A DNA stretch of 64,000 nucleotides from Planctomycetota bacterium. GTDB taxonomy: Bacteria > Planctomycetota > Phycisphaerae > Phycisphaerales > SM1A02. Position numbers and translations under genes: made by a program. The stretch is from NCBI GenBank assembly GCA_016872835.1, contig VGYX01000008.1, positions 1 through 64,000 of the forward strand, given 5' to 3'. The notes below the pieces were generated by a model. It made no database searches and was not told where the DNA came from. It saw only the letters and a program-made list of their open reading frames with translations. Below, in pieces: positions 25,678-36,019 of the stretch; the stretch's first letter is position 1; every line of letters starts with the position of its first letter.

Positions 25678-27603
25678 ATGCCTGCAACTTCTCAACAGCA
25701 CGATCCATCCCGTCGCTGCTTTCTCCGTGCCTCGGCCGTGGTCTGCGCGTCGGCGTGGTTGCCGGTGTTCCGCGTGTTGCCTGGCACGGCGATGGCCGAC
25801 TCGGGTGGTGGCGGCTGTCCGGAGCCGCCGAACTTTCCCGCGAGCATCGCGGTGTTCAAGCAGGCCTACCGCAACTGGTCCGGCGAGATCTCGATCGACG
25901 CCATCTGGACCGCCACCGCGGCAACGCCGCAGGACGTGGTGACACTCGCGAACTGGGCGCACGCCAACGGCTGGCGCATTCGTGCTCGCGGCGTGGCGCA
26001 CACCTGGTCGCCGATCAGCGTCGACCCTGACGCGACATGCGACTCGCCGATGCTGTTGGTTGACACCACCACGAATCTCACCGCCGTGTCGGTGGACACG
26101 GGCGCATCGCCGCCCACCGTCACGGCGCAGACGGGCATCTTGATGGAGGCGTTCCACACGGCGCTGCAGGCCGCCGGGCAGGGGGTCACGAACTGTCCCG
26201 GTCCGGGCGATCTGACGCTTGGCGGCGTGTTGGCGATCGATGGCCATGGCGCCTCGGTCCCCGCGGTGGGAGAGACTGCGCTGCCGGGTCACACCTACGG
26301 CACCATCTCGAACCTGCTGCGCGCCGTGACGGCCGTGGTGTGGGATGCCGACACGCAAGCGTACGTGCTGCGATCGTTCCAGCGCTCGGATCCGGAGATG
26401 GCCGCGCTATGCGTGCACTTGGGGCGCGCGTTCCTCGTGGAGGCCACGCTGCAGGTGGGCGCGAACAACCGACTGCGCTGCGAGAGCTATCGAAGTCATT
26501 CAGCGGCCGACTTGTTCGCCGCGCCCGGGTCAGGGTCCACCGGCAAGACATTCAGTGACTTCCTAGACGAGAGTGGTCGTGTGGAGACGATTCTTTTCCC
26601 GTTCACCGACAATCCATGGCTGAAGGTGTGGACCATCACGCCCGAAAAGCCGTTCTGGTCACGGGAGGTCTCCTCGCCGTACAACTATCCATTTACCGAC
26701 AGCATTTCGCCGGAGGTGTCGCAGATCCTGACGGACATCACCGAGGGCGCGGTGTGGCTGACGCCCGCGTTCGGCACGGCGTACGCGCTGGCGGTCGATG
26801 CGGGCCTGACCACGCTTCTGGCGTGGGACCTGTGGGGATGGTCGAAGGACCTGCAGCTGTACATCCGCCCGACCACACTGCGCGTGACCGCCAACGGCTA
26901 TGCCGTGAGCTGCCGACGCGCCGACGTGCAGCGCGTGGTCAGTGAATTTCACGCCAAGTACACCGCGCTGCAGCAGGTCTATCGCGACCGCGGCGAGTAC
27001 CCCATGAACGCGGCCGTGGAGATTCGCGTGTGCGGCCTGGACCGTCCGGAGGACTGTCGGGTACCCGGCGCGCAGGTGCCGCTGCTGTCGGCGTTGCGAC
27101 CGTGGCCGCAGCACCCCGAGTGGGACACCGCGGTGTGGTTCGACATTCTTTCCTTGCCCGGCACGCCTGCCGCGAACCGCTATTACGCCGAGCTTGAGCA
27201 GTGGATCTACGCGAACTACGTGGGCGACTACGCCGGTGTGCGCGTGGAGTGGTCGAAGGGATGGGCCTACACCGACGGCGGCGCGTACATGAACGACGAG
27301 ACGCTGCAGGTGCGCATACCTGCAGCGTTCACCGCCGATACCCCCCTTGGCGCCGACTTCCGCACGGCGGTCGACATGCTCGACCGGCTCGATCCGTTCC
27401 GCATCTTCAGCACGAAGTTCCTGGATCGACTGATGCCGCGCAGCGCCGATCTGAACAGTGACGGCATCGTCGAGAACGATGACCTGTCCCATCTGCTGCT
27501 TGAATGGGGGCCACAGTCAGGCCCCGCCGACCTGAACACGGACCGCTCCGTGGATGGCGGTGACGTCAGCGGCATGATACTGCGCTGGGGCGAGCGAGCC
27601 TGA
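25678..27603 (+). CDS. Tat-exported FAD-linked oxidase, cholesterol-oxidase-like, with dockerin-like tail
   Basis: A 641-residue protein. The N-terminus DPSRRCFLRASAVV fits the twin-arginine consensus SRRxFLK, so export is as a folded flavoprotein. An FAD PCMH-like domain follows: ATPQDVVTLANWAHANGWRIRARGVAHTW, whose His is a candidate for covalent FAD attachment, and GPGDLTLGGVLAIDGHGASVP. The middle (RTFxRSDP-like RSFQRSDPEMAALCVHLGRAFLVEATLQVG) resembles vanillyl-alcohol-oxidase-fold type II cholesterol oxidases. The C-terminal 50 residues are two dockerin-like loops (DLNSDGIVENDDLSHLLL, DLNTDRSVDGGDVSGMIL). Substrate may be a sterol or another bulky alcohol; this is by resemblance. The promoter upstream is strong; the ribosome site is weak. 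Confidence 0.8.
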   Translation: MPATSQQHDPSRRCFLRASAVVCASAWLPVFRVLPGTAMADSGGGGCPEPPNFPASIAVFKQAYRNWSGEISIDAIWTATAATPQDVVTLANWAHANGWRIRARGVAHTWSPISVDPDATCDSPMLLVDTTTNLTAVSVDTGASPPTVTAQTGILMEAFHTALQAAGQGVTNCPGPGDLTLGGVLAIDGHGASVPAVGETALPGHTYGTISNLLRAVTAVVWDADTQAYVLRSFQRSDPEMAALCVHLGRAFLVEATLQVGANNRLRCESYRSHSAADLFAAPGSGSTGKTFSDFLDESGRVETILFPFTDNPWLKVWTITPEKPFWSREVSSPYNYPFTDSISPEVSQILTDITEGAVWLTPAFGTAYALAVDAGLTTLLAWDLWGWSKDLQLYIRPTTLRVTANGYAVSCRRADVQRVVSEFHAKYTALQQVYRDRGEYPMNAAVEIRVCGLDRPEDCRVPGAQVPLLSALRPWPQHPEWDTAVWFDILSLPGTPAANRYYAELEQWIYANYVGDYAGVRVEWSKGWAYTDGGAYMNDETLQVRIPAAFTADTPLGADFRTAVDMLDRLDPFRIFSTKFLDRLMPRSADLNSDGIVENDDLSHLLLEWGPQSGPADLNTDRSVDGGDVSGMILRWGERA

Positions 27604-27605
27604 AC

Positions 27606-27623
27606 CGGCGGCCTTAGCCGCCG
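27606..27623. other. Small hairpin between convergent genes
   Basis: CGGCGGC-CTTA-GCCGCCG, seven pairs, overlaps the last codons of the peptidase gene. It may help termination in both directions, but there is no U-tract. Confidence 0.3.
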
Positions 27624-29596
27624 ATGGCACGCAGCGCCGCCGCGCAATCCTTCGCCAGCGGCTCGATGGACAGCGGGCTGCCGACGGCCTTTCGCATCCA
27701 GTAGTCGGGCGTGAAGCTGCCGATGCTGGTGATGCGCTTGGTTTCGGCGGCCAGATCCTTGCCGCGAAGATGCGAGCGGATCTGATGGCTCATCACGTGC
27801 CCAATCGTGTAGTCAGCCAGATAGAGCGGATGACCCACCATGTGCTGGTAGGCCGCCAGAATGCGGTACGGGTCCTTGCCGAAGTGCGGCTCGTAGAAGC
27901 GTGTCCACAGGCGCTCGGCGATGGCCAGCACCTGGTCGCGCAACTGCTCGGGCGTGGCCGTGGGGTTCGTGTAGATCCAGCGCCAGGTGTGCAGTTCCAG
28001 CAGGCTGGGGCCAGCGATTTGGAACGCGGCGAGCATTGTGGCGAGGCTGTCCACATGGAAGGCACGCGCGGTCTGCTCCTTCGTTTCAAGGCCAAGCACT
28101 TGGCGGCCCATGGACTGGTACAGGAACGCGAACGCCTCGGTGCATGCCGTGTTCGGCACGCCGCGCAGCAGCGGCCGCGGCGCGAAGTGCGTGCTGCAGA
28201 GCTGCTCCAGATTGTGGCCGAGCTCGTGCATGGCGGTGTCGAAGCCATCCCAGCCCATTTCAGCGTCGAGGCGGCTGGTGCGTAGCCATGCGCCGTACTC
28301 GGGCATGCCCGGACGCATGGCGTGGCCGCTGCCGCGAGCGATCTCGACGCGGATGCGCGAGCCGAGGAACTCCGCCTCGTCGGGCTTGAAGCCGAGGCCC
28401 TTGAGCACCTCGGGCAGCTTGCGCTCGAAGGCCTTCTCGTCGGAGAACAGGCGCTTCACCGCCGCGTTCATCTCCTCGGCGGGCTTCACCTCGGCGATGT
28501 CCTCGAAGTAGATGTCCTGCGGCTCGAGTTCGCGGCCGAGCCGCGTGCGCAGCCATGCCGCCGCTTTCGCCATGACGGGGTGCCCGAGCAGGTCGGTGAG
28601 CAGGCGCTCCACCTCGGTCTCCGGGATCTCGCGGTCGAGATCGAACTTGCGCGCGATCGCGGTGGGCGCTTCGGGGTACAGGCGGTCGAACTCGAACGCG
28701 AGGTCGCGGTGCGCAAGCCAGTGCGCGTAGCGCTGTGGGCCGTGCAGGTTCGTGGCTAGCTTGCCGTCAAGCGTGTTCCTCTCGCTGTCCCAGTCGAGCA
28801 CGTTCGAGCCATCGATCACACTCGCTGGGATGGTGCCGTCGATGTGTCGCGCCATGACCCACATGAGCGCGCGCTGGCGCGCGAGACCGTTCGCAGGATC
28901 ACCGTAGTTCGCCTTCACCTCCTCGCGCACCAGCCAGTGCGCCAGCAGCTTGCGCCCGGCGGGCAGCCATCGTTTTCCCGAGCCGTCCACGAGCGTCTCG
29001 ACCGGCACATGGAATCCAGACACGAACACGCTCGCCTCATGGCCGATGCGGCGCGCACGCTCGCTGAGCGCGGCGGGAATGCGCGGGCCGAAGCTTTGCG
29101 CCAGCCGTGACTCCGCCCAACGGTCCACGCTCCATGCGCCGCCTTGCTTCAGCATCTCGGCCAGATCGCTGCGCGGGAAATTCAACAGCGCGAGAAAGCC
29201 CACCTTCTGTCGGTACAGTTGGTCGGAAAGATCGGGAGCGGGATCGAACTTCGCCAGCACATCGTCCACGCCGGCCACGTTGTCGGTGCGCACGTCGGTC
29301 CACCAGCGCAAGTCGCGGCGGATCTCGTAGAGATGGCCGCTCACGCTTGTCATCGCGCGTTCGAGCCGGTCGAGCAGGCGCGTACGGGCCTCGCCGGGCG
29401 GCGCGAAGTTCGCGGCGCAGAATTCGGCGAAGGCGATGGCGTCGCCATCGTCGACGGTCCAACGCGCCGCGACCTGCTGCACACCGCGCATCGCCGCGGC
29501 CCGCACCGACTCGCCGTGACGTTCCACGATCCCCTCGATGGCGTGCTGGCTGGCGGAGGCGTCGATCGCGGGGGGTGTTGCTTCGGCGAGGCTCAT
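27614..29596 (-). CDS. Gluzincin zinc metallopeptidase (M2/M3-like)
   Basis: A 660-residue, mostly helical protein with HELGH at about 457-461 (AMHELGHNLEQ) and a candidate third ligand Glu at about 487 in ACTEAFAFLYQ. This matches the HExxH-(about 25)-E pattern of the M2/M3 peptidase groups. A downstream DYTIGHVMSHQIR block is also typical of the fold. No signal peptide at the chosen start (ATG 29596, MSLAEATPP), so probably cytoplasmic oligopeptidase activity. The track ORF adds 16 doubtful residues. The subfamily cannot be settled by eye. Confidence 0.8.
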   Translation of the reverse strand: MSLAEATPPAIDASASQHAIEGIVERHGESVRAAAMRGVQQVAARWTVDDGDAIAFAEFCAANFAPPGEARTRLLDRLERAMTSVSGHLYEIRRDLRWWTDVRTDNVAGVDDVLAKFDPAPDLSDQLYRQKVGFLALLNFPRSDLAEMLKQGGAWSVDRWAESRLAQSFGPRIPAALSERARRIGHEASVFVSGFHVPVETLVDGSGKRWLPAGRKLLAHWLVREEVKANYGDPANGLARQRALMWVMARHIDGTIPASVIDGSNVLDWDSERNTLDGKLATNLHGPQRYAHWLAHRDLAFEFDRLYPEAPTAIARKFDLDREIPETEVERLLTDLLGHPVMAKAAAWLRTRLGRELEPQDIYFEDIAEVKPAEEMNAAVKRLFSDEKAFERKLPEVLKGLGFKPDEAEFLGSRIRVEIARGSGHAMRPGMPEYGAWLRTSRLDAEMGWDGFDTAMHELGHNLEQLCSTHFAPRPLLRGVPNTACTEAFAFLYQSMGRQVLGLETKEQTARAFHVDSLATMLAAFQIAGPSLLELHTWRWIYTNPTATPEQLRDQVLAIAERLWTRFYEPHFGKDPYRILAAYQHMVGHPLYLADYTIGHVMSHQIRSHLRGKDLAAETKRITSIGSFTPDYWMRKAVGSPLSIEPLAKDCAAALRAIGG

Positions 29597-29636
29597 GCGC
29601 GAATCTGTACCACGCGGCCCCACTGGGGACCAGCGA

Positions 29637-30548
29637 TCAGCCACCTATCGCGGCGCGCAACTTGCCTTGGAACTGCTCGATCGTCGGGATGAAGTGGCCC
29701 AGAAGTCCGCGCTGCATGTCGACTTCCATGCAGATCACCATCACGATCGTGAAGGCGATCATGCCGAGCAGGCACGCGGCGAAGCGCGTGGCCCATGTTC
29801 GGTCGCGATCCGACGAGGCCATCTGCAGCAGGATGCTCGCGATCGCGCTCACACCCATGAGCGCGACCATCCAACGCTGCGCGAGAAAGACCGGCTCGAG
29901 CGGATCGAGCAGCAGCGCGAGTGCGGCCGCAGTGATGACGTAGCGCACGCCGTGGTGCCGCCATGCGTGCAGTACGGTGCTTGGATCGACCCACGCGGGC
30001 AGATCGCCGTGCAGGATGCGGCCCACGTTGCGGCGGAACGACAGGATCGACGTCTCGCCCTGCGTGGTCTGTGGTCCGGCGTTCGTGGCTGCGGTCTCGC
30101 CATGCACCACGTGTCTGCGCTTCGCGACATCCGCCTGCCGCTCCGCCTCGGCCCCCTCCGACGCCGCCTTCTGCAGTTCGGATTGCGCGCCGGCCCGCTT
30201 CAGGTCGGGTCTCGGACGACTCGTCCAGGCGCAGAACTCCACACCGGACTCGGTGAGCAGCAGACGATCGCGCTGCTCGCGATACTCCATCAGGCTGATC
30301 CATCCACCCTTGATCGAGCGGCGCATGCGCGCCAGCGACGTGTGATGCACGCGCAGGGCACGGACCACGGGCGGCTCGAACAGCCCGTCGAACTCCCAGC
30401 CCTCGCACCAATCCTCGGTGCCTCCGGGCGCGATGCGGTCCTCGACATCCAGATGGCCCGACGCGACCAGCAGCGGTAGTCGACTCTCGGGCACCGCGTC
30501 GTGACGCGGACCATCCTCGCACCAGATTCGATAGAGCCGCTCACCCAC
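29637..30548 (-). CDS. Membrane protein with GYF_2-like N-terminal domain
   Basis: A 303-residue protein starting at GTG (30548). About residues 1-60 (YRIWCEDGPRHDAVPESRLPLL, then GGTEDWCEGWEFDGLF) resemble the small GYF_2-type domain common in planctomycete membrane proteins. A charged linker follows (about 110-165), then three membrane segments (YVITAAALALLLDPL, WMVALMGVSAIASILL, AACLLGMIAFTIVMVICMEV). The function is unknown. A TAGAAT hexamer lies 12 bases upstream of the GTG. It is divergent from the BamE-like gene. Confidence 0.6.
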   Translation of the reverse strand: MGERLYRIWCEDGPRHDAVPESRLPLLVASGHLDVEDRIAPGGTEDWCEGWEFDGLFEPPVVRALRVHHTSLARMRRSIKGGWISLMEYREQRDRLLLTESGVEFCAWTSRPRPDLKRAGAQSELQKAASEGAEAERQADVAKRRHVVHGETAATNAGPQTTQGETSILSFRRNVGRILHGDLPAWVDPSTVLHAWRHHGVRYVITAAALALLLDPLEPVFLAQRWMVALMGVSAIASILLQMASSDRDRTWATRFAACLLGMIAFTIVMVICMEVDMQRGLLGHFIPTIEQFQGKLRAAIGG

Positions 30549-30589
30549 AGGACGGAATTGATTCTAACACATGGCCCCGAGCCCGCGCG

Positions 30590-30595
30590 TAGTCT
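30590..30595 (+). promoter_or_regulatory. -10 box (TAGTCT) for the BamE-like gene, leaderless type
   Basis: Ends six bases before the ATG at 30602; no clear -35 element. Confidence 0.45.
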
Positions 30596-30601
30596 TGCGG
30601 C

Positions 30602-30937
30602 ATGGTTCCGAGGATCTCCGCATCGATCGCCGTGCTCATGCTGCTGTGTGCCTGCGAGTCGCGCTATCAGGAAAACTGGGGTCGACTGAAGGTCGGCATG
30701 ACGCAGGTGCAGGTGGAGGATCTGCTTGGCGAACCAAGCAGTCGCTACGAGGCTCGCACCGACCAGGGCAAGGTGATCGTGCCGGAGACGCGCTGGCAGT
30801 ACGGCGACAACCTGAGCACGCTGGCCACGGGCGTGGTGTTTCCCACGGACGCTGACGCGCGCGCCTGGGCCGTCTACTTCGACGCGGAGGGGCGCGTGAG
30901 CCGTTTCCGCGCGGCGGAATGGGCGCAGGGTCGTTGA
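30602..30937 (+). CDS. BamE/SmpA-like small lipoprotein
   Basis: A 111-residue protein with a lipoprotein signal (ASIAVLMLLCAC). The body opens with LKVGMTQVQVEDLLGEPSSR, the G-M-x(2)-x-V-x-x-LLGxP pattern of the SmpA/OmlA fold used by BamE and by many unrelated small lipoproteins. No bam genes are nearby, so a role in outer-membrane assembly is not implied; the fold call is stronger than the function. Confidence 0.7.
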   Translation: MVPRISASIAVLMLLCACESRYQENWGRLKVGMTQVQVEDLLGEPSSRYEARTDQGKVIVPETRWQYGDNLSTLATGVVFPTDADARAWAVYFDAEGRVSRFRAAEWAQGR

Positions 30938-30952
30938 GCGAAGTCGACGCCG

Positions 30953-31462
30953 ATGCCACTGGGTCCTGAAGCATTGCTGCGTCGGCTGGAGGCCGCTGGG
31001 TTCACCGACGAGGCCTCGGACCTGCGGACATCGGGCTCGTTGGAGCATGTCGAGGCAGGCGAATCGGAGAGCGAGGACGGCCTGCCGGATCGACTCGGCC
31101 CCTTCGAGATCGTGGGCGAGCTTGGGCAGGGCGGCTACGGCGTGGTGCTGCTGGGCACGCAGCATCGGCCGGTGCGGCGACTGGCCGCCGTGAAACTGCT
31201 GAAGCGGGGCATGGACAGCCGGAGCGTGCTTGCGCGATTCCGTGCGGAACAGCAGGCGCTGGGTCGCGCCGACGTGCGCAGTGACGTCTGGTCGCTCGGC
31301 GTGATTTTGGGCGAGTTGCTGGCGGGCGTGCGGCCGCTCGATCGCGAGCCCGCGCGCGGCGCGGATAGACGGGTGGATGCCGGCGTGTTCGTTCGTCCCT
31401 CGGAGCGCTTCCATCGATGGACGGGGCTGGATGCGTCCGCGGCCCCGCGGCGCGCTGCATGA
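30953..31462 (+). pseudogene. Ser/Thr protein kinase gene with internal deletion
   Basis: The 169-residue ORF has the kinase N-lobe: the glycine loop GELGQGGYGVVLLG and the ATP lysine in LAAVKLLKRG, then RFRAEQQALG. It jumps directly to RADVRSDVWSLGVILGELLAGVRPLDRE, which is kinase subdomain IX. The HRD catalytic loop and DFG metal loop, normally about 110-120 residues, are missing in frame. The last 40 residues (ARGADRRVDAGVF and on) are low quality. It cannot be an active kinase; most likely a decayed copy of the planctomycete large-kinase family. It starts 15 bases after the BamE-like gene. Confidence 0.75.
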
Positions 31463-31829
31463 GTCGCCGCTGGGCCAGGATGCGTGAGGCGAGTTCCCGA
31501 AGCGTGGCGTAGTGCGTCTCCAGCATGCCATGCAAGGCACGCACGGACTGTGCTTGAAGGACTGGTTTCTTTCGGGTTTGAGACATCGTGACGCTGTGAG
31601 TGTGGCCGAGCCCGCGTGCTGCCCGGTCGCTTCAGCTGATCGGCGACCGGGCAGCGCGGGTGACCCTTGTTTCCGAAATCTTCCCGCGTCGCCGACCGGC
31701 TCGGCGTGAAGGCGTCAGAATTCCGGAAGGGCTCGCGACCCATCTGGGTGCAGATGGATCCAGAACGAGACGCGCGGAAACCACCCTGATGCCATCACGA
31801 GAATTCGAATTTTTTCGCCGCTGACCTGA
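31463..31829. other. Non-coding or degenerate stretch after the kinase remnant
   Basis: No convincing gene. A minus-strand ORF start at 31586 (MSQTRKKPVLQAQSVRALHGML) has about 45 protein-like residues before it runs into the antisense of the kinase remnant. It could be another decayed fragment. Nothing else was recognised until the atpD terminator. Confidence 0.4.
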
Positions 31830-31860
31830 AAGAGCCCCGGCCGCACAGGCCGGGGCTCTT
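31830..31860 (-). terminator. Terminator of atpD
   Basis: A perfect 13-bp stem AAGAGCCCCGGCC / GGCCGGGGCTCTT with a 5-base loop lies 29 bases after the atpD stop; on the minus strand it ends in CTCTTTC. Confidence 0.8.
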
Positions 31861-31889
31861 GATTCATCCAAAGGTCAAGCGAGAGAGAC

Positions 31890-34599
<2,710 letters not shown>

Positions 34600-34603
34600 G
34601 CGC

Positions 34604-35077
34604 TCAGAAGGTCATGCCGGTGATGCGCGACTCGAACACCAGCTTGTCGTTCACGAACCCCTGCGCCTGACTGACGAAGCGCCGGCGGTTCTGCTCGACC
34701 AGCTTCACCACCAGATACAGCGTGTCGCCCGGCACCACCTGCCCGCGGAAGCTCGTCTCGTCACAACGGGTGAAGCCCAGAAAACCGGTCAGATCTAGGC
34801 AAATCGTCTGGACCAGGCTGCAGAGCTGTGCCGCGGCCTCGATCATCAGGACGCCTGGTAACAGCGGCCGGCCGGGAATGTGATGCGGCACCCAGAATTC
34901 GTCGTGGCGCACCCGCTTCAGGCCCACCGCGACCTGGCTGACCCGATCGAAGAACACCACTTCGTCCAGCATCCGCATCGGGCCGGTCTGCGGCAGTACG
35001 CGGTCGATCTCAGACGCGGGAATCACGCTGCGGGTCAGGTCGAGCGTGGAGAGGTCGAGAAGGGGTTCGCTGGCCAA
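34604..35077 (-). CDS. FabZ-like 3-hydroxyacyl-ACP dehydratase (hotdog fold)
   Basis: A 157-residue hotdog protein. VPHHIPGRPLLPGVLMIEAAAQL carries the FabZ active-site His and the PGVLxxE Glu of the partner region; RFVSQAQGFVNDKLVFES is the C-terminal strand. The usual GHFP has become HHIP. It may dehydrate 3-hydroxyacyl-ACP in fatty-acid or lipid A-related synthesis, or be a FabZ-like paralog. The start is TTG (35077). A TATCTT hexamer lies 26 bases upstream. Confidence 0.75.
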   Translation of the reverse strand: MASEPLLDLSTLDLTRSVIPASEIDRVLPQTGPMRMLDEVVFFDRVSQVAVGLKRVRHDEFWVPHHIPGRPLLPGVLMIEAAAQLCSLVQTICLDLTGFLGFTRCDETSFRGQVVPGDTLYLVVKLVEQNRRRFVSQAQGFVNDKLVFESRITGMTF

Positions 35078-35137
35078 GGTGGTCTCGTGGAGGTGAGGTC
35101 GGGAAGATAGCCCAATCGGAGTTGGGAGGTCCGGGAA

Positions 35138-35166
35138 GCGACAGCCGCGAATCTTTCCGTTACCAT
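35138..35166 (+). promoter_or_regulatory. Promoter of the histone-like gene (GCGACA-N17-TACCAT)
   Basis: The -10 TACCAT (35161-35166) is 17 bases from GCGACA (35138-35143). It predicts a leader of about 45 bases containing GAGGAGG. Confidence 0.5.
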
Positions 35167-35217
35167 CCAGAGATCAGGCGGGGCGCGCCCGCCACCAACC
35201 CGAGGAGGCACCCAGCG

Positions 35218-35406
35218 ATGGAAACATATGAGTTGCTGAAGCGCAAGGTTGAGGAAGTGGCGGATGACATGGCCAAGGCCTTCGGTGGCAACAAGGCCGC
35301 CGGAACCCGCGTTCGCAAGGCGATGCAGGACATCAAGGCCGTCTGTCAGGACATCCGCGTGAAGGTTCTCGAGGTCGGCCGTACGCCGCCGCCTCCGAAG
35401 GCCTGA
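35218..35406 (+). CDS. Hc1-type histone H1-like small DNA-binding protein
   Basis: A 62-residue basic protein. GGNKAAGTRVRKAMQDIKAVCQDIRVKV matches the N-terminal helical part of chlamydial Hc1 (GNKAAAQRVR pattern), without its long Lys-rich tail. Small Hc1-like proteins are common in planctomycetes and are thought to compact DNA. The ATG at 35218 has GAGGAGG nine bases upstream; the track ORF is 32 codons too long. Confidence 0.78.
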   Translation: METYELLKRKVEEVADDMAKAFGGNKAAGTRVRKAMQDIKAVCQDIRVKVLEVGRTPPPPKA

Positions 35407-35453
35407 GACGAATCACCGATCGCTGGTTGACCGTCAGGGGCTGACGAGACCGC

Positions 35454-36017
35454 TCAGGTCCGCAGCCCCTTCACCATTTCAAGGCAGGTCTTGAAGGTGG
35501 GGTGCGCGGAGTCGCCGAGCAGTTCGTAGATCGCGGAGAGCGATCCGGTGCGCACGGCGCCGGCCCGCTCCATGCGTGCGTAGGCGTGCGCGATCTGCGC
35601 CTCCTGACTGGCCGAGATGCAGTCGGTGCACAGGAAGACCTGTCGACCCGAGGTGAGCAGGTCCAGCGTGGTCTGCAGGATGCAGACGTGCGCCTCGATG
35701 CCGCAGACGATCACGGTGCCGCGATGCAGCGCGGCGAGCGCGCCGGCGACCTCCGGCGTCATCGAACTGAATCGCGTCTTGGTGAAGAGCGGCGCTCCCT
35801 CGGGCAACGCGGCCTTCACCTCGGCCACGGTGTGGCCAAGCCCGCGCGGATTCTGCTCGGTGGCGATCACGGGAACGCCCAGCGCCCCCATCGCGCGGCA
35901 CAGGATCGCGGCGTTGTGCACAAGCATGTCCCAGCCGTGGATCGACGCGGCGAAGCGCTCCTGGATGTCCACCACCAGCAGCGTGGTGTCGGTCGCGCGA
36001 AGTCGGGGAATCGGCAT
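35454..36017 (-). CDS. Isochorismatase-like cysteine hydrolase
   Basis: A 187-residue protein of the isochorismatase/nicotinamidase/YcaC fold. Catalytic triad candidates: Asp in LLVVDIQERF, Lys in LFTKTRFS and Cys in CGIEAHVCILQT, the last preceded by the family cis-peptide region. Substrate unknown; YcaC-like members act on small amides. It is the last gene of the pfkA operon, two bases after purB; the start at 36017 fits that packing. Confidence 0.82.
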   Translation of the reverse strand: MPIPRLRATDTTLLVVDIQERFAASIHGWDMLVHNAAILCRAMGALGVPVIATEQNPRGLGHTVAEVKAALPEGAPLFTKTRFSSMTPEVAGALAALHRGTVIVCGIEAHVCILQTTLDLLTSGRQVFLCTDCISASQEAQIAHAYARMERAGAVRTGSLSAIYELLGDSAHPTFKTCLEMVKGLRT

Positions 36018-36019
36018 GG

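Noticed and set aside
31002-31586. Minus-strand ORF beginning MSQTRKKPVLQAQSV
   Set aside because: The first 45 residues look protein-like and resemble the start of an ECF-type regulator, but the rest is antisense to the kinase remnant; too uncertain for a gene call.
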